A stretch of 64,000 nt of DNA from Hyphomicrobiales bacterium (GCA_017305935.1 JAFKJU010000008.1:62001-126000); one strand, 5' to 3'. Counted from the stretch's first letter, positions 18,659 through 27,890 are shown. Program-made: numbers and translations. The notes: a model not told the origin generated them from the letters alone.

Positions 18659-18820
18659 GTGAGCGCGGATCCGGCTTCACCCCATCGTGACTTTTCGTTG
18701 AAGATGGGAGGGTGTAGAGACGGGACTTCAAGGATAGTATGGGGTGTTCGGCTGCCGGTCGGCAGGCGTTGTTTCGTGACGGACGGGACCGGCGCAAGGT
18801 CCTGTGGAAAGGTGCAGACG

Positions 18821-19570
18821 ATGCCGGTGTGGCGTTTCACGACGGTTCTGGCGATCGGTGTCGCGGCAGCCTCGCCGCTATCGGCCGAACAGGCGGCAAA
18901 GCCGAAGGGCGTCGTCGAGTTGTTCACCTCGCAAGGCTGCGCCTCTTGCCCGCCGGCCGATGCAAAGCTGGAAACGCTGATCCGCCAGGGCGACGTCATC
19001 GCCCTCTCCTACCACGTCGACTACTGGGATTATCTCGGCTGGAAGGATACGCTGAGTTCCAAGGAGAACACCGAGCGGCAATACGGCTATGCCCGCACCA
19101 TGGGCCGCACCAATGTCTATACGCCGCAGGCGGTGCTGAACGGCCAGGACCACATCAGCGGCGCCGATCTCCACGGCATCAATGCCAAGCTGGAGGCGCT
19201 GCGCGCCGACGGCAAGGGGCTGAACGTCGACGTCGATGCCGCCATGCGCGGCGACGAGCTGGAAATCAACGTCGGGCCGGGCAACGGCAAGGCCAATGTC
19301 GTCATCGCCTATTTCAACAGGGAGCAGGTGATCCAGATGGACAAGGGCGAGAATGCCGGCCGCAAGATCACCTATTGGAACACCGTCAGCGACGTGCAGA
19401 CGGTCGGCATGTGGGACGGCAAGCCGCTGAAGTTGGTGCTGCCGGCCAGCGTCGTCGGTACGCAGCGCAAGCAGGGCTGCGCCGTGCTGCTGCAGGCGAC
19501 CTCGCCCAAGGGCGATCCCGCCGCCATCCGCGGCGCTGCGGTGCTGACCGCCGCCCCGAACGGCGGTTGA
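18821..19570 (+). CDS. DUF1223 secreted thioredoxin-like protein
   Basis: A 249-residue protein with an N-terminal signal peptide (cleavage near ...PLSA-EQ) and a thioredoxin-fold N-terminal half typical of DUF1223. It has the GVVELFTSQGCASCPPAD segment, where the two cysteines occupy the redox-like position, and YHVDYWDYLGWKD downstream. Family function is not established; a periplasmic redox or stress role is inference. I choose the ATG at 18821 because it opens the signal peptide; the frame upstream is repeat-derived DNA. No partner gene is evident. Confidence 0.88.
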   Translation: MPVWRFTTVLAIGVAAASPLSAEQAAKPKGVVELFTSQGCASCPPADAKLETLIRQGDVIALSYHVDYWDYLGWKDTLSSKENTERQYGYARTMGRTNVYTPQAVLNGQDHISGADLHGINAKLEALRADGKGLNVDVDAAMRGDELEINVGPGNGKANVVIAYFNREQVIQMDKGENAGRKITYWNTVSDVQTVGMWDGKPLKLVLPASVVGTQRKQGCAVLLQATSPKGDPAAIRGAAVLTAAPNGG

Positions 19571-19726
19571 CCCCCGCATTTGCTGTTTTCGTTTGGCTTT
19601 TCGGTAAAGCCGCCTCACACCTGTCCCCGACAAGCCACGGCAGCGACACGCCGTCGCTTGCATTTTTATCCCGCTGGGGCACACTGTCACAACTCTGTTG
19701 TCATCAACAGGATTCGAGGAGTGCCT

Positions 19727-20107
19727 ATGAACGATCAGCCGGATGTGTCGCACCGAAACGCCGATGTCGTTGTCGATCTGCGAGAATACCGGCAAAGTCG
19801 CGATCCCGCCCCCGTCACCTTCCACCGCCGCGAGTTGGATGCCATCCTGCGCATCTATGGCCGCATGGTCGGCGAAGGCGAATGGCGCGACTATGCCATC
19901 GATCACCTCAAGGACAAGGCGGTGTTCTCGATCTTCAAGCGCTCCGGCGAAATGCCGCTGTTCCGCATCGAGAAGAACCCCAAGCTCGCCAACAAGCAGG
20001 GCGCCTTCAGCGTCGTCAATGTCAACGGCATGGTGCTGAAACGCGGCCATGAGCTGCCGCAGGTATTGAAGGTCTTCGACAAGGTGTTGAAGCTGATCGA
20101 CACCTGA
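19727..20107 (+). CDS. DUF2794 family protein
   Basis: A 126-residue soluble protein matching the DUF2794 family of alphaproteobacteria: TFHRRELDAILRIYGRMV, the GEWRDYAIDH segment and the RIEKNPKL segment are characteristic. No catalytic motif or membrane segment is seen and the function is unknown. The ATG at 19727 follows GAGGAG. It is transcribed toward the acetyltransferase gene on the other strand (4 bases apart at the stops). Confidence 0.85.
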   Translation: MNDQPDVSHRNADVVVDLREYRQSRDPAPVTFHRRELDAILRIYGRMVGEGEWRDYAIDHLKDKAVFSIFKRSGEMPLFRIEKNPKLANKQGAFSVVNVNGMVLKRGHELPQVLKVFDKVLKLIDT

Positions 20108-20111
20108 GCCG

Positions 20112-20660
20112 TCAGGTCAGCGTGCCCGGATAACGCCCGGGATCCGGCAAGGTCTCGATGCCCTCGCCGAGGCTCTTCTGCATCAGCACCGTATCCAGCC
20201 ACCTCCCCTGCTTGAAGCCGGCGCCGGCAATGCGCCCGGCATCGGAAAAACCGCAGGCCGCATGCAGCGCCACCGAGGCCGGATGGCCGCCGCCGATCAC
20301 CGCCAGCATCTGCCGGAAGCCGAGTTCCGTGCATCGCGCCAGCAGCGCGACGAGCAGAGCCTTGCCGATGCCGCGCCGCTGCGCGTGGCGGCCGAGATAG
20401 ATCGAATCCTCCACCAGCCAGCGATAGGCCGGTCGGGTGCGGAACGGGCCGGCATAGGCATAGCCGAGAACCGCGCCCTCTTCCTCGGCGACCAGATAGG
20501 GATAGCCGCGCCCGGTGATCGCCTCGAACCGCGCGGCCATCTCGTCGCGCGACGGCGGTTCGATCTCGTAGCTGGCGACGCCGTTCACGACAGCATGGGC
20601 GTAGATCGCCGTGATGGCGTCGAGATCGGCAGGCGTTGCCGGGCGCAGGCGAAAACGCAT
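20112..20660 (-). CDS. GNAT N-acetyltransferase, phosphinothricin acetyltransferase-like
   Basis: A 182-residue GNAT-fold enzyme transferring acetyl from acetyl-CoA to an amine. The acetyl-CoA loop is QRRGIGKAL (residues 94-102). The N-terminal RPATPADLDAITAIY and the VNGVASYE...PYLVAEEEG order resemble the PAT/Bar group acting on phosphinothricin or methionine sulfoximine-like compounds. The true substrate is not deducible. The start is the ATG at 20660. It is 73 bases downstream of the YbhL-like gene, from which a terminator separates it. Confidence 0.88.
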   Translation of the reverse strand: MRFRLRPATPADLDAITAIYAHAVVNGVASYEIEPPSRDEMAARFEAITGRGYPYLVAEEEGAVLGYAYAGPFRTRPAYRWLVEDSIYLGRHAQRRGIGKALLVALLARCTELGFRQMLAVIGGGHPASVALHAACGFSDAGRIAGAGFKQGRWLDTVLMQKSLGEGIETLPDPGRYPGTLT

Positions 20661-20684
20661 GAGGACTCTTCCGAAGAGGCGAAC

Positions 20685-20712
20685 ACAAAAAAGGCGACCC
20701 GAAGGTCGCCTT
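20685..20712 (-). terminator. Rho-independent terminator of the YbhL-like gene
   Basis: A perfect 9-bp stem (AAGGCGACC at 20691-20699 with GGTCGCCTT at 20704-20712) and a tetraloop (TTCG on the minus strand) are followed on the minus strand by a further run of T. It lies just after the gene ending at 20734. Confidence 0.88.
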
Positions 20713-20733
20713 TCCATTCCGTCTGCCCATTCC

Positions 20734-21471
20734 TTAGTTGTTGCGGTTGCCGAACAACTGGATGAGGAACATGAACAGGTTGATGAAGTCGAGATAGAGC
20801 TGCAGCGCGCCCATGATCGCCTTGCGGCCCATGACGGCGACGTCGTCGTTCTCGAAATACATTTCCTTGATCTTCTGCGTGTCGTAGGCGGTGAGGCCGG
20901 CGAAGACCAGCACACCGATCGCCGAGATGGCGAACTGGAGCGCGGAAGACTGCAGGAACAGGTTGACGAGCGCGGCAATGATCAGGCCGAACAGACCCAT
21001 GATCAGGAACGAGCCGAAGGCCGACAGGTCACGCTTGGTCGTGTAGCCGAACAGCGACAGTCCGCCAAAGGCGGCGGCGGTCACGAAGAAGGTCTGCACG
21101 ATGCTCTGGCCGGTGAAGACGATGAAGATCGACGACAGCGACAGGCCCATCAGCGCGGCGTAGATCCAGAAGGTCGTCTGCGCGGCCGAGACCGACATCT
21201 GATGAATGCGATAGCTCAGGAAGAACACCAGGCCGACAGGAGCCAGCATGATCACCCAGCGCAGCGGCGAGGCGAACAGAAGCTGCGCGAAGGCCGGGTT
21301 GCTGACCGCCAGCGCATAGGTGCCGTAAGCCGCCAGACCGGTGATCGCCAGTCCCAGCGCCATCAGGTTGTAAACCTTCAGCATGTAGGTGCGCAGGCCC
21401 TGGTCAATCAACTGACCGGATTGCGCGCCCGCATAACCCGTCCGGTTCTGGTAGTTTCGAAGATCAGCCAT
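20734..21471 (-). CDS. Bax inhibitor-1/YccA family membrane protein (YbhL type)
   Basis: A 245-residue protein with seven hydrophobic helices across residues 30-240, a BI-1 family profile with the conserved C-terminal LTAYDTQKIK segment carrying Asp. Members are proton- or calcium-permeable channels of the inner membrane; the bacterial role is unclear. The start is the ATG at 21471 after AAAGAGGAAAGA; an in-frame TTG five codons earlier lies inside that ribosome site. Upstream is a ybhL leader RNA, the motif named after this gene family, so expression is probably controlled at the 5-prime leader. Confidence 0.93.
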   Translation of the reverse strand: MADLRNYQNRTGYAGAQSGQLIDQGLRTYMLKVYNLMALGLAITGLAAYGTYALAVSNPAFAQLLFASPLRWVIMLAPVGLVFFLSYRIHQMSVSAAQTTFWIYAALMGLSLSSIFIVFTGQSIVQTFFVTAAAFGGLSLFGYTTKRDLSAFGSFLIMGLFGLIIAALVNLFLQSSALQFAISAIGVLVFAGLTAYDTQKIKEMYFENDDVAVMGRKAIMGALQLYLDFINLFMFLIQLFGNRNN

Positions 21472-21484
21472 TCTTTCCTCTTTC

Positions 21485-21542
21485 AAGCTCCGATGAAGTC
21501 ACGGGGTCGCGGACATCGGGTCCGGGCGCCGCTGCGGAGCTT
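21485..21542 (-). ncRNA. ybhL leader RNA (cis-regulatory element)
   Basis: On the minus strand the ends AAGCTCCG and CGGAGCTT form a perfect 8-bp closing stem around a GC-rich interior (GGCGCCCGGACCC, GATGTCCGCGACCCC). It ends right before the ribosome site of the Bax-inhibitor-like gene at 21471. The ybhL motif (Corbino and colleagues, 2005; an Rfam family) is known from alphaproteobacteria at exactly this place, and the interior agrees with my memory of its consensus. The ligand or mechanism is not known to me. Confidence 0.82.
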
Positions 21543-21662
21543 CCAGCATGCGTAGCGTAAATATGATGCGAGAACGCGGCGCTTACAAGGCCCGTATGCC
21601 GCGAATCGAACGGTGAGGCCGGCGCACGCGGCCAAAAGCCGCGTGATTAACCGCAAACCGGC

Positions 21663-24209
21663 CTACAACTCGCGCAGGACCGGCGCCGCCTTCTGCCCCA
21701 GCACCCGCCATGTGCCGATGAGGCCGATGCCGACCGTCATCACCAGCGCCACGACGACCGTTCCGATCGCGACATCGCCGAGGAAGGCGGAAGGCAATTT
21801 CATCACCCGCGTCACCACGAACCAGGCGGAAACGCCACCGGCGGCGAGCGCGAAGACGGCGGTCGCCAGCCCCAGCAACAGGTATTCGTAGGAGAAGGCG
21901 CGAATCAGCAACCCGCGCGTCGCCCCCAGCGTCTTCAGCACCACGGCGTCATGGGTGCGGGCGCGGTTTCCGGCGGCAAGCGCGCCGGCCAGCACCAGAA
22001 CCGAGGCGACCAGCGCCACCGAGGCCGCCGCCCGGATCGCCACCGCCAACTGCCCGACAAGGCCGCTGACGATATCCAGCGCATCCTTGACGCGCACGCT
22101 GGTGATCGTCGGATAGGTGTTGGTGACCTTGCGCAAAAGCGTCGCCTCTTCGGCTGCCGTGGCGCCGGCATCGGTGAGTGTCGCCAGCCAGGCATGCGGC
22201 GCGCCGGCAAACGTGTTGGGCGAAAACACCATGACGAAATTGATCGACAATGATTCCCACTGCACCTGCCTGAGATTGGCGATTTTCGCGGTGATGCTGC
22301 GGCCGAGCACATTGACGGTGACGCTATCGCCGAGCTTGAGGCCAAGGTCGCCGGCCTCCTGCGCCGAGAAGGAGACGAGCGGCTCGCCGCTATAGTTTGC
22401 CGGCCACCATTCCCCCTGCGTCACCAGCGAGCCTTCCGGCAGGGTCTCGGCATAGGTGATGCCACGATCGCCGCGCAGCACCCAACGCGCATTCGGCGGC
22501 ACCTCCATCTTGCTCACGTCCTGGCCGTTGAAGGCGAGGATGCGTCCGCGCAGCATCGGCACCTCGGTGAGTTTGCTCTGCGGCAATTCGGTCGAGACGA
22601 GTTTTCGAAACCCCTCGACCTCGCTGCCCTGGATATCGACGAAGAAAAAGTTCGGCGCCCGTTCCGGCAGGTTGCGGGTCAGCGCCTGCCGCAGGTTGCC
22701 GTCGATCAGCGCCAGCGTCACCAAGAGCGCAAGGCCGAGGCCGAGCGACAGCACCACCGAGGGCGTCAGCGCGCCGGGGCGATGGATATTGCCGATGGCC
22801 AGTCGCAGCGCCGGCGAATGCACCTGCGGGCTGCGTTTCGCCAGCGCCGCAATCCCGGCCGCCACCAGCCGCAGCAGGATGAAAGCCCCAGCGACAGAGA
22901 CCAGAAAGATCGCGGCGATGAAACGGTCGAAGGCGGTGGCGACCACCAAGGCGCAGAGAAGCGCAAGGATGATGCCCGCCGCCGCCAGATAGGGCCAGGA
23001 GGGAAGCCCTGCCCTCTCGAAACCTTGCTCACGGAACAGGGCGGTGGCCGGCACTTCCCGGGCATGGCCGAGCGGCAGGATGGCGAAAGCGAGCGTCGTC
23101 AGCAGGCCGAAGACGGCGGCCAGCGCCAGCGCGGCCGGATAGAGCGCCGGCTCCGCCGGAGCCGGCAGCACGGCGGCAAGGAAGGGTGCCGCAACCATCG
23201 GCGCCACCGCCCCGAGGACGAGGCCGATCAAAATGCCGATGCCGGCGATCAGCAGGATCTGGAAAAGATAGATGGCGGCGACCACCGAGGCCGGTGCGCC
23301 CAGGCATTTGAAGGTGGCGATGGTGGTCCGCTTGGCATCGAGAAAGGCGCGCACCGCATTGGCGACGCCGACGCCGCCGACGATCAGCGCCGTCAGCCCG
23401 ACCAGCGTCAGAAACTGCGAAAAGCGGGTGACGTTGTCGCTGAGCGCCGGTGCTGCGCGGTCGCTGGTTCGGATCGACCAACCGGCGTCGGGAAATTTTT
23501 TCGTCGCCTCCGCTTGGAGCGCGGTCGGCGTTGCGGAACCCGGCTTCAGCCTGATCTTGTAGGCATTCTCGACAAGGCTACCGGTCTGGGTCAGCCCGGT
23601 CGCCGCCAGCGCCTCGCGGCTGATCAGCAGGCGCGGCGCAAACCCAAAACCTTCGGAAATCGCATCCGGCTCGGTTTTCACCGTGCCGGCAATCACCAGC
23701 CGCGCCTTGCCGAGCAGCAGGGCATCGCCGAGCTTGAGGCCGAGACGGTCGAGGATCAGGGGGGCGACCACCGTGCCGAACGCGTCGCCGCGCTTGCCGA
23801 TGAGATCGGGAAGCGCCCCGCCTTCATTGGCCTCGAAAGCGCCATAGAGCGGATAGGCCGGATCGACCGCCTTCACCTCGGTCAGCGACTGGTCGGACCC
23901 GTCCGGCAGGCGCGCCATGGAGCGCAATCCGGTCGATACGGAAATATCCCCGAGGCTTTTCAGATAGGCGAATTCGTCCGGCGAGGCCTCGCGATTGTTC
24001 AGCTCGAAGCGCAGGTCGCCGGCAAGCAGGCTCTGCCCTTGCGCGGCAATCGCATCCGATATCGACGAGGCGACGGAATTGACTGCCGCGATCGCCCCGG
24101 TGCCGAGTGCGATGCAGGCGAGGAAAATGTAGAAGCCGGAGAGACCGCCGCGCAATTCGCGCAACGCCAGCCGGAGGGCGAGTTTCAGCCGCGATGACAG
24201 GCCCTTCAT
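21663..24209 (-). CDS. FtsX-like ABC transporter permease (YbbP family)
   Basis: An 848-residue permease. It begins with LRLALRELRGG and a first transmembrane helix (residues 25-45), then a large extracytoplasmic domain, followed by FtsX-type membrane blocks near 255-345, a mid-protein membrane group near 400-500, a second periplasmic domain, and a last FtsX block near 725-840. Two FtsX repeats and a length of about 850 are typical of YbbP, partner of the YbbA ATPase. It overlaps the ATPase gene by 4 bases. The nearby SGNH esterase on the opposite strand recalls the E. coli tesA-ybbA-ybbP neighbourhood. The substrate is unknown. Confidence 0.92.
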   Translation of the reverse strand: MKGLSSRLKLALRLALRELRGGLSGFYIFLACIALGTGAIAAVNSVASSISDAIAAQGQSLLAGDLRFELNNREASPDEFAYLKSLGDISVSTGLRSMARLPDGSDQSLTEVKAVDPAYPLYGAFEANEGGALPDLIGKRGDAFGTVVAPLILDRLGLKLGDALLLGKARLVIAGTVKTEPDAISEGFGFAPRLLISREALAATGLTQTGSLVENAYKIRLKPGSATPTALQAEATKKFPDAGWSIRTSDRAAPALSDNVTRFSQFLTLVGLTALIVGGVGVANAVRAFLDAKRTTIATFKCLGAPASVVAAIYLFQILLIAGIGILIGLVLGAVAPMVAAPFLAAVLPAPAEPALYPAALALAAVFGLLTTLAFAILPLGHAREVPATALFREQGFERAGLPSWPYLAAAGIILALLCALVVATAFDRFIAAIFLVSVAGAFILLRLVAAGIAALAKRSPQVHSPALRLAIGNIHRPGALTPSVVLSLGLGLALLVTLALIDGNLRQALTRNLPERAPNFFFVDIQGSEVEGFRKLVSTELPQSKLTEVPMLRGRILAFNGQDVSKMEVPPNARWVLRGDRGITYAETLPEGSLVTQGEWWPANYSGEPLVSFSAQEAGDLGLKLGDSVTVNVLGRSITAKIANLRQVQWESLSINFVMVFSPNTFAGAPHAWLATLTDAGATAAEEATLLRKVTNTYPTITSVRVKDALDIVSGLVGQLAVAIRAAASVALVASVLVLAGALAAGNRARTHDAVVLKTLGATRGLLIRAFSYEYLLLGLATAVFALAAGGVSAWFVVTRVMKLPSAFLGDVAIGTVVVALVMTVGIGLIGTWRVLGQKAAPVLREL

Positions 24210-24919
24210 GCATAAACCGCTGCATGGGCGGAAGCGGGTGCCGCACTGTCGCCGGCGATCTCGCCGGAGCGCATGCGAATCTGGCGGGAGCAGCGCGCGG
24301 CTAGCGCAGGGTCATGGGTGACCAGCACCAGCGTCATGCCGCGCTCGGCCTGCTTGGAAAACAAGAGGTCGGCGATCTGGCGGCCGGTCTCGGTGTCGAG
24401 ATTGCCGGTCGGCTCGTCGGCGATCAGCACCGCCGGCGACGGCGCCAAGGCGCGTGCAATCGCCACGCGCTGCTGCTCGCCGCCCGAAAGCTGGCCGGGA
24501 TAATGATGCAGCCGCTCGCCAAGCCCGACGGCGGTCAGTTCGCGCCGGGCGATGTCGAAGGCGTCGCGCACATTGGCAAGCTCCAGCGGCACCGCAACGT
24601 TTTCCAGCGCGGTCATGTTGGCGATCAGATGGAAGGACTGGAAGACGATGCCAATGTTGCGGCCGCGAAAATCCGCCAGCGCATCCTCGCCAAGCCCATG
24701 CAGGGCCGCGCCGTTGATATGGATTTCGCCGGAATCGAGCCGTTCCAGCCCGGCCAGCACCATCAGCAGCGTCGATTTTCCCGATCCCGACGGCCCGACG
24801 ATGCCGACGGCTTCACCCGCATCGATACTGAGGTCGATCCCCTTGAGCACATGGACCGAGGCGGCGTCGCGCCCCAGCGTCAAATCGGCCCGCTTCAGCG
24901 CGATGATGGTGTTCGTCAA
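24206..24919 (-). CDS. ABC transporter ATP-binding protein (YbbA-like, MacB/LolD group)
   Basis: A 237-residue ATPase with Walker A GPSGSGKST, Q-loop FQSF, signature LSGGEQQRVAIARAL, Walker B VLIADEPTGNLD and H-loop VTHD. The LolD/MacB group energises FtsX-type permeases. I choose the TTG at 24919 because AGGAAGG lies about 6 bases upstream and the family N-terminus (ALKRADLTLG) begins soon after; the ATG at 25006 would overlap the divergent esterase gene. It is the first gene of a two-gene operon with the permease. Confidence 0.92.
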   Translation of the reverse strand: MTNTIIALKRADLTLGRDAASVHVLKGIDLSIDAGEAVGIVGPSGSGKSTLLMVLAGLERLDSGEIHINGAALHGLGEDALADFRGRNIGIVFQSFHLIANMTALENVAVPLELANVRDAFDIARRELTAVGLGERLHHYPGQLSGGEQQRVAIARALAPSPAVLIADEPTGNLDTETGRQIADLLFSKQAERGMTLVLVTHDPALAARCSRQIRMRSGEIAGDSAAPASAHAAVYA

Positions 24920-24983
24920 GACAAACCTTCCTATATTGGGGGCGGATGCTGGGGACGGTCCCGGCCAAGATAGGAAACGACCG

Positions 24984-25631
24984 ATGCGATTTAAAGCGGC
25001 GTTCATTCACTTCATCGTCATTGTCGCCGCGCTCACCGGCAGCACAACCGGCGCGTTCGCGCGCACGCTACAACTCGTCGGCTTCGGCGACAGCCTGATG
25101 GCCGGTTACCAGTTAGCGCCCGGCGACGCCTACCCCGCCAAACTGGAGGCAGCCTTGAAGGCGAAGGGGATCGACGTCGCGATCACCAATGCCGGTGTTT
25201 CCGGCGACACGACCTCGGCCGGCCTTGCCCGCATCGACTGGTCGGTGCCGGACGGAACCGACGGCGTCATCCTCGAACTTGGGGCCAATGATGCATTGCG
25301 CGGCGTACCGCCACAGGAAACGGAACGCAACCTCGACGCGATTTTGACGCGCCTCAAGCGGCGCGGTATCCCGGTCATTCTCATGGGCATGATGGCGCCG
25401 CCGAACATGGGCAGCGAATTCGGAGAGAAATTCAACGCCATCTATCCGAAACTGGCGGAAAAACATGGGGTTGCGCTTTATGCCTTCTTCCTTGACGGAG
25501 TGGCGGCGCAAGCGGGGCTGCAACTCGAGGACGGCATGCATCCGAACCCCGGGGGCGTAGACGTCATGGTTGAAAAATCCTTAACCGCGGTGCAAGCTTT
25601 CCTGGCTACGATTTCTGGCGGAACAAAATAG
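24984..25631 (+). CDS. Secreted SGNH-hydrolase (TesA-like arylesterase/lysophospholipase)
   Basis: A 215-residue protein with a signal peptide (cleavage near ...GAFA-RT). SGNH blocks are present: block I GFGDSLMAGYQL (catalytic Ser), the Gly block in NAGVSGDTT, block III GANDALRG and block V DGMHPN (catalytic Asp and His). It would hydrolyse esters, thioesters or lysophospholipids in the periplasm. It is divergent from the ybbA-like ATPase gene 64 bases away, as tesA is from ybbA in E. coli, which strengthens the call. Confidence 0.92.
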   Translation: MRFKAAFIHFIVIVAALTGSTTGAFARTLQLVGFGDSLMAGYQLAPGDAYPAKLEAALKAKGIDVAITNAGVSGDTTSAGLARIDWSVPDGTDGVILELGANDALRGVPPQETERNLDAILTRLKRRGIPVILMGMMAPPNMGSEFGEKFNAIYPKLAEKHGVALYAFFLDGVAAQAGLQLEDGMHPNPGGVDVMVEKSLTAVQAFLATISGGTK

Positions 25632-25696
25632 GGATTGCGCGGATTTCCTTTGCGTGATTCGCTGGCGCCATCAGCACAAGATTCGGGGAGCTTGTC

Positions 25697-26290
25697 ATGC
25701 CGAGACTGTTTACCGCCCTCGAAATTCCCCGCAGCGTGGCATTGAGCCTTTCCCTGTTGCGCGGCGGCCTGCCCGGAGCCCGCTGGATCGACGTCGAGAA
25801 CTATCACATCACCCTGCGCTTCATCGGCGATGTTGACGGGCGCACGGCCGACGAGATCGTCGACCGGCTCGACCGCATCGACCGCCCGGAATTCCAGCTT
25901 TCGATGACCGGCATCGGCTCGTTCGGCGGCAAGAAGCCGCATTCGGTCTGGGCCGGCGTGACGCCGGCGCCGGAGATGTTCGCACTGCAGGCGGAAATCG
26001 AGCGGCTGTGCCAGCGTCTCGGCCTGCCGCCGGATCCGCGCAAATTCACCCCGCATGTCACGCTTGCGCGCCTGAAAGGCGCCCGCGTCGACGATGTCGT
26101 GCATTACCTTTCCGGCCGCGGCAATTTCCAGACCGCCCCCTTCACCGTCCCCCGTTTCGTGCTCCTGTCGTCGCGCGATTCGGTCGGCGGCGGCCCCTAC
26201 CTGACGGAAGAGATTTTCCCGCTGCGCGAGGAAATCAACAGCCGCTCCCGCGAATGGGCCGGCGCCGTCCCGGAAAAGAGCCTCTTGTAG
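25697..26290 (+). CDS. thpR: RNA 2',3'-cyclic phosphodiesterase (2'-5' RNA ligase family)
   Basis: A 197-residue 2H phosphoesterase with both signature motifs: HITL at residues 37-40 and HVTL at 120-123. These proteins hydrolyse 2',3'-cyclic phosphate ends of RNA; the historical name is 2'-5' RNA ligase. The start ATG is preceded by GGGGAGC. The gene is followed 15 bases later by the pterin dehydratase gene, probably co-transcribed. Confidence 0.94.
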   Translation: MPRLFTALEIPRSVALSLSLLRGGLPGARWIDVENYHITLRFIGDVDGRTADEIVDRLDRIDRPEFQLSMTGIGSFGGKKPHSVWAGVTPAPEMFALQAEIERLCQRLGLPPDPRKFTPHVTLARLKGARVDDVVHYLSGRGNFQTAPFTVPRFVLLSSRDSVGGGPYLTEEIFPLREEINSRSREWAGAVPEKSLL

Positions 26291-26305
26291 AAGGGAGGCC
26301 CTGCC

Positions 26306-26611
26306 ATGGCCTATGAGAAGCTGGCGGCGGCGGCGGTTGCCGAGCGGCTGAAGGATCTTTCCGGCTGGACGCTGACCCGCGACGGCGCCGCCATTGCCCG
26401 TGATTTCAAATTCCGCAATTTTGTGGACGCCTTCGGTTTCATGACCGAAGCGGCGCTGGCGGCCGAAAAGCTCAATCACCATCCCGAATGGATGAACGTC
26501 TATGGCCGGGTCGAGGTGGTGCTGACCACGCATGCCGCCAAAGGCCTGACGGAGCTGGATTTCAAGCTGGCCGGCCGGATGGACAAGGCCGCCGCCCGCC
26601 GCAAGGATTGA
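26306..26611 (+). CDS. 4a-hydroxytetrahydrobiopterin dehydratase (pterin-4a-carbinolamine dehydratase)
   Basis: A 101-residue PCD/DCoH protein. The active-site signature around EKLNHHPEW, with the two histidines, and the later [12 protein letters not shown] segment are conserved. It dehydrates 4a-hydroxytetrahydropterin, classically to recycle the cofactor of phenylalanine hydroxylase, and may serve molybdopterin-related pterins. No phenylalanine hydroxylase gene lies nearby. The ribosome site is GGGAGG. It follows thpR closely. Confidence 0.93.
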   Translation: MAYEKLAAAAVAERLKDLSGWTLTRDGAAIARDFKFRNFVDAFGFMTEAALAAEKLNHHPEWMNVYGRVEVVLTTHAAKGLTELDFKLAGRMDKAAARRKD

Positions 26612-26660
26612 ACTCGGCCGCGCCCTTCCCCATATCTGCGGCGATGACCCGGAGGACAAG

Positions 26661-27041
26661 GTGACAGCGGACGACGTGAAATTCGGAGAGATTCTCCTGC
26701 CCGGCGACGAGGAAACGCAGAATCGGCGCGAAAAATCGGTCAAGGCCAAGTTTTGGCCGACCTTCCGCAAGGCGGTGCGCCACCTGCCTTTCGGGCGCGA
26801 CGTCGTCGCCGCTTTTTACTGCGCCACCGATCCGCAGACGCCGACGCGGGTGCGCGGCATCCTGCTTGCGGCGCTCGCCTATTTCGTCATGCCGATCGAC
26901 ATGATCCCGGACATTTTCGCGGTGGTCGGCTTTTCCGATGACGTCGCGGTGTTGAGCGCTGCGCTGGCGATGATCCGCGGCCATATGAACGAACGCCACT
27001 ACGAGGCCGCCGACAAAGCGCTCGCCGACCGAGACGCCTGA
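26661..27041 (+). CDS. DUF1232 (YkvA-like) small membrane protein
   Basis: A 126-residue protein of the DUF1232/YkvA family. The hallmark is LLAALAYFVMPIDMIPD (about residues 70-86), a hydrophobic hairpin with PxDxxPD. The function is unknown. I take the GTG at 26661 because GGAGGAC lies 5 bases before it. Downstream a short CGGG/CCCG hairpin with TTTT at 27050-27066 may be a weak terminator. Confidence 0.87.
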   Translation: MTADDVKFGEILLPGDEETQNRREKSVKAKFWPTFRKAVRHLPFGRDVVAAFYCATDPQTPTRVRGILLAALAYFVMPIDMIPDIFAVVGFSDDVAVLSAALAMIRGHMNERHYEAADKALADRDA

Positions 27042-27325
27042 TTCCCGACCGGGACAGGCCCGTTTTGCGACAAATTCTTGCCCGATTCTTTGTGTCAAAC
27101 CCGGTAATGGGAACAGCGCCTCCGGGTCGAGTGAATTTGCCGACAGTCTTGAGTTTCGGGGCGAAAAAGCCGGTTGCGGCTCGGTCTGGCGCATTTCCCG
27201 GTGGCATTCTCGTTCGCGTTCATGGTTTGGTAACCTGAATAAAGTCACAATGAACGGGATCCGAAGGATAATTTAGCCTGGCCCCGGCCTCGGGGTTCGG
27301 ATGGCGCACGAACCGGCAGGAAATC

Positions 27326-27829
27326 ATGTTCACAAGACGTTTCGCTCTCGCTCTTACCCTTGTAGTCGCCAGCGCTGGCATCGCATCCGCCCAGACTCCC
27401 ACCCGCATCCAGCAGTTCAAAGCCTGGGGCGCCTATACCTACAAATCCGGCAACAGCAATGTCTGCTACGTGCTCTCGGTCCCGACGACCAAGGAGCCGG
27501 CCAATGTCGATCATGGCGACATCTTCTTCATCGTCTCGCAGCGCCCCGGCCAGAACATCTCCTACGAGCCGCAGGCGATGATGGGCTATGTGATGAAGGA
27601 GAATTCCAAGGTCAACGTCACCATCGACAACAAGACCTTCGTGATGTTCACCAAGGAGAAGGCCGCCTGGGTCGAGAACGCCGCCGAGGAACCGGCGCTC
27701 GTCAACGCGATGAAGACCGGCCACAACATGACCGTTAAGGCCATGTCGCGCAAGGGCACCGTCACCAGCTATGCCTATTCCCTGCAGGGCATTTCCGCCG
27801 CCCTGAAGCAGATCGAGCGCTGCAAGTAA
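27326..27829 (+). CDS. IalB-like (invasion-associated locus B) periplasmic protein
   Basis: A 167-residue protein with a signal peptide (cleavage at ...GIASA-QT). The mature part resembles IalB family proteins: an early WGAYTY segment, a cysteine in SNVCYVLS and a second cysteine at the very end (ERCK), which could form a disulfide. In Bartonella the name comes from erythrocyte invasion; in rhizobia these are common periplasmic proteins of unknown role, and no virulence role is implied. It ends in a strong terminator upstream of rlmN. Confidence 0.8.
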   Translation: MFTRRFALALTLVVASAGIASAQTPTRIQQFKAWGAYTYKSGNSNVCYVLSVPTTKEPANVDHGDIFFIVSQRPGQNISYEPQAMMGYVMKENSKVNVTIDNKTFVMFTKEKAAWVENAAEEPALVNAMKTGHNMTVKAMSRKGTVTSYAYSLQGISAALKQIERCK

Positions 27830-27860
27830 ATTTTTACGCTCGGGAATTCGACTGTCGACC

Positions 27861-27890
27861 AAGCCGGCCCGCAAGGCCGGCTTTGCCGTT
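27861..27890 (+). terminator. Rho-independent terminator after the IalB-like gene
   Basis: A 9-bp stem AAGCCGGCC (27861-27869) with GGCCGGCTT (27875-27883), loop CGCAA, then TGCCGTTTTT. It lies 32 bases after the stop. Confidence 0.8.
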
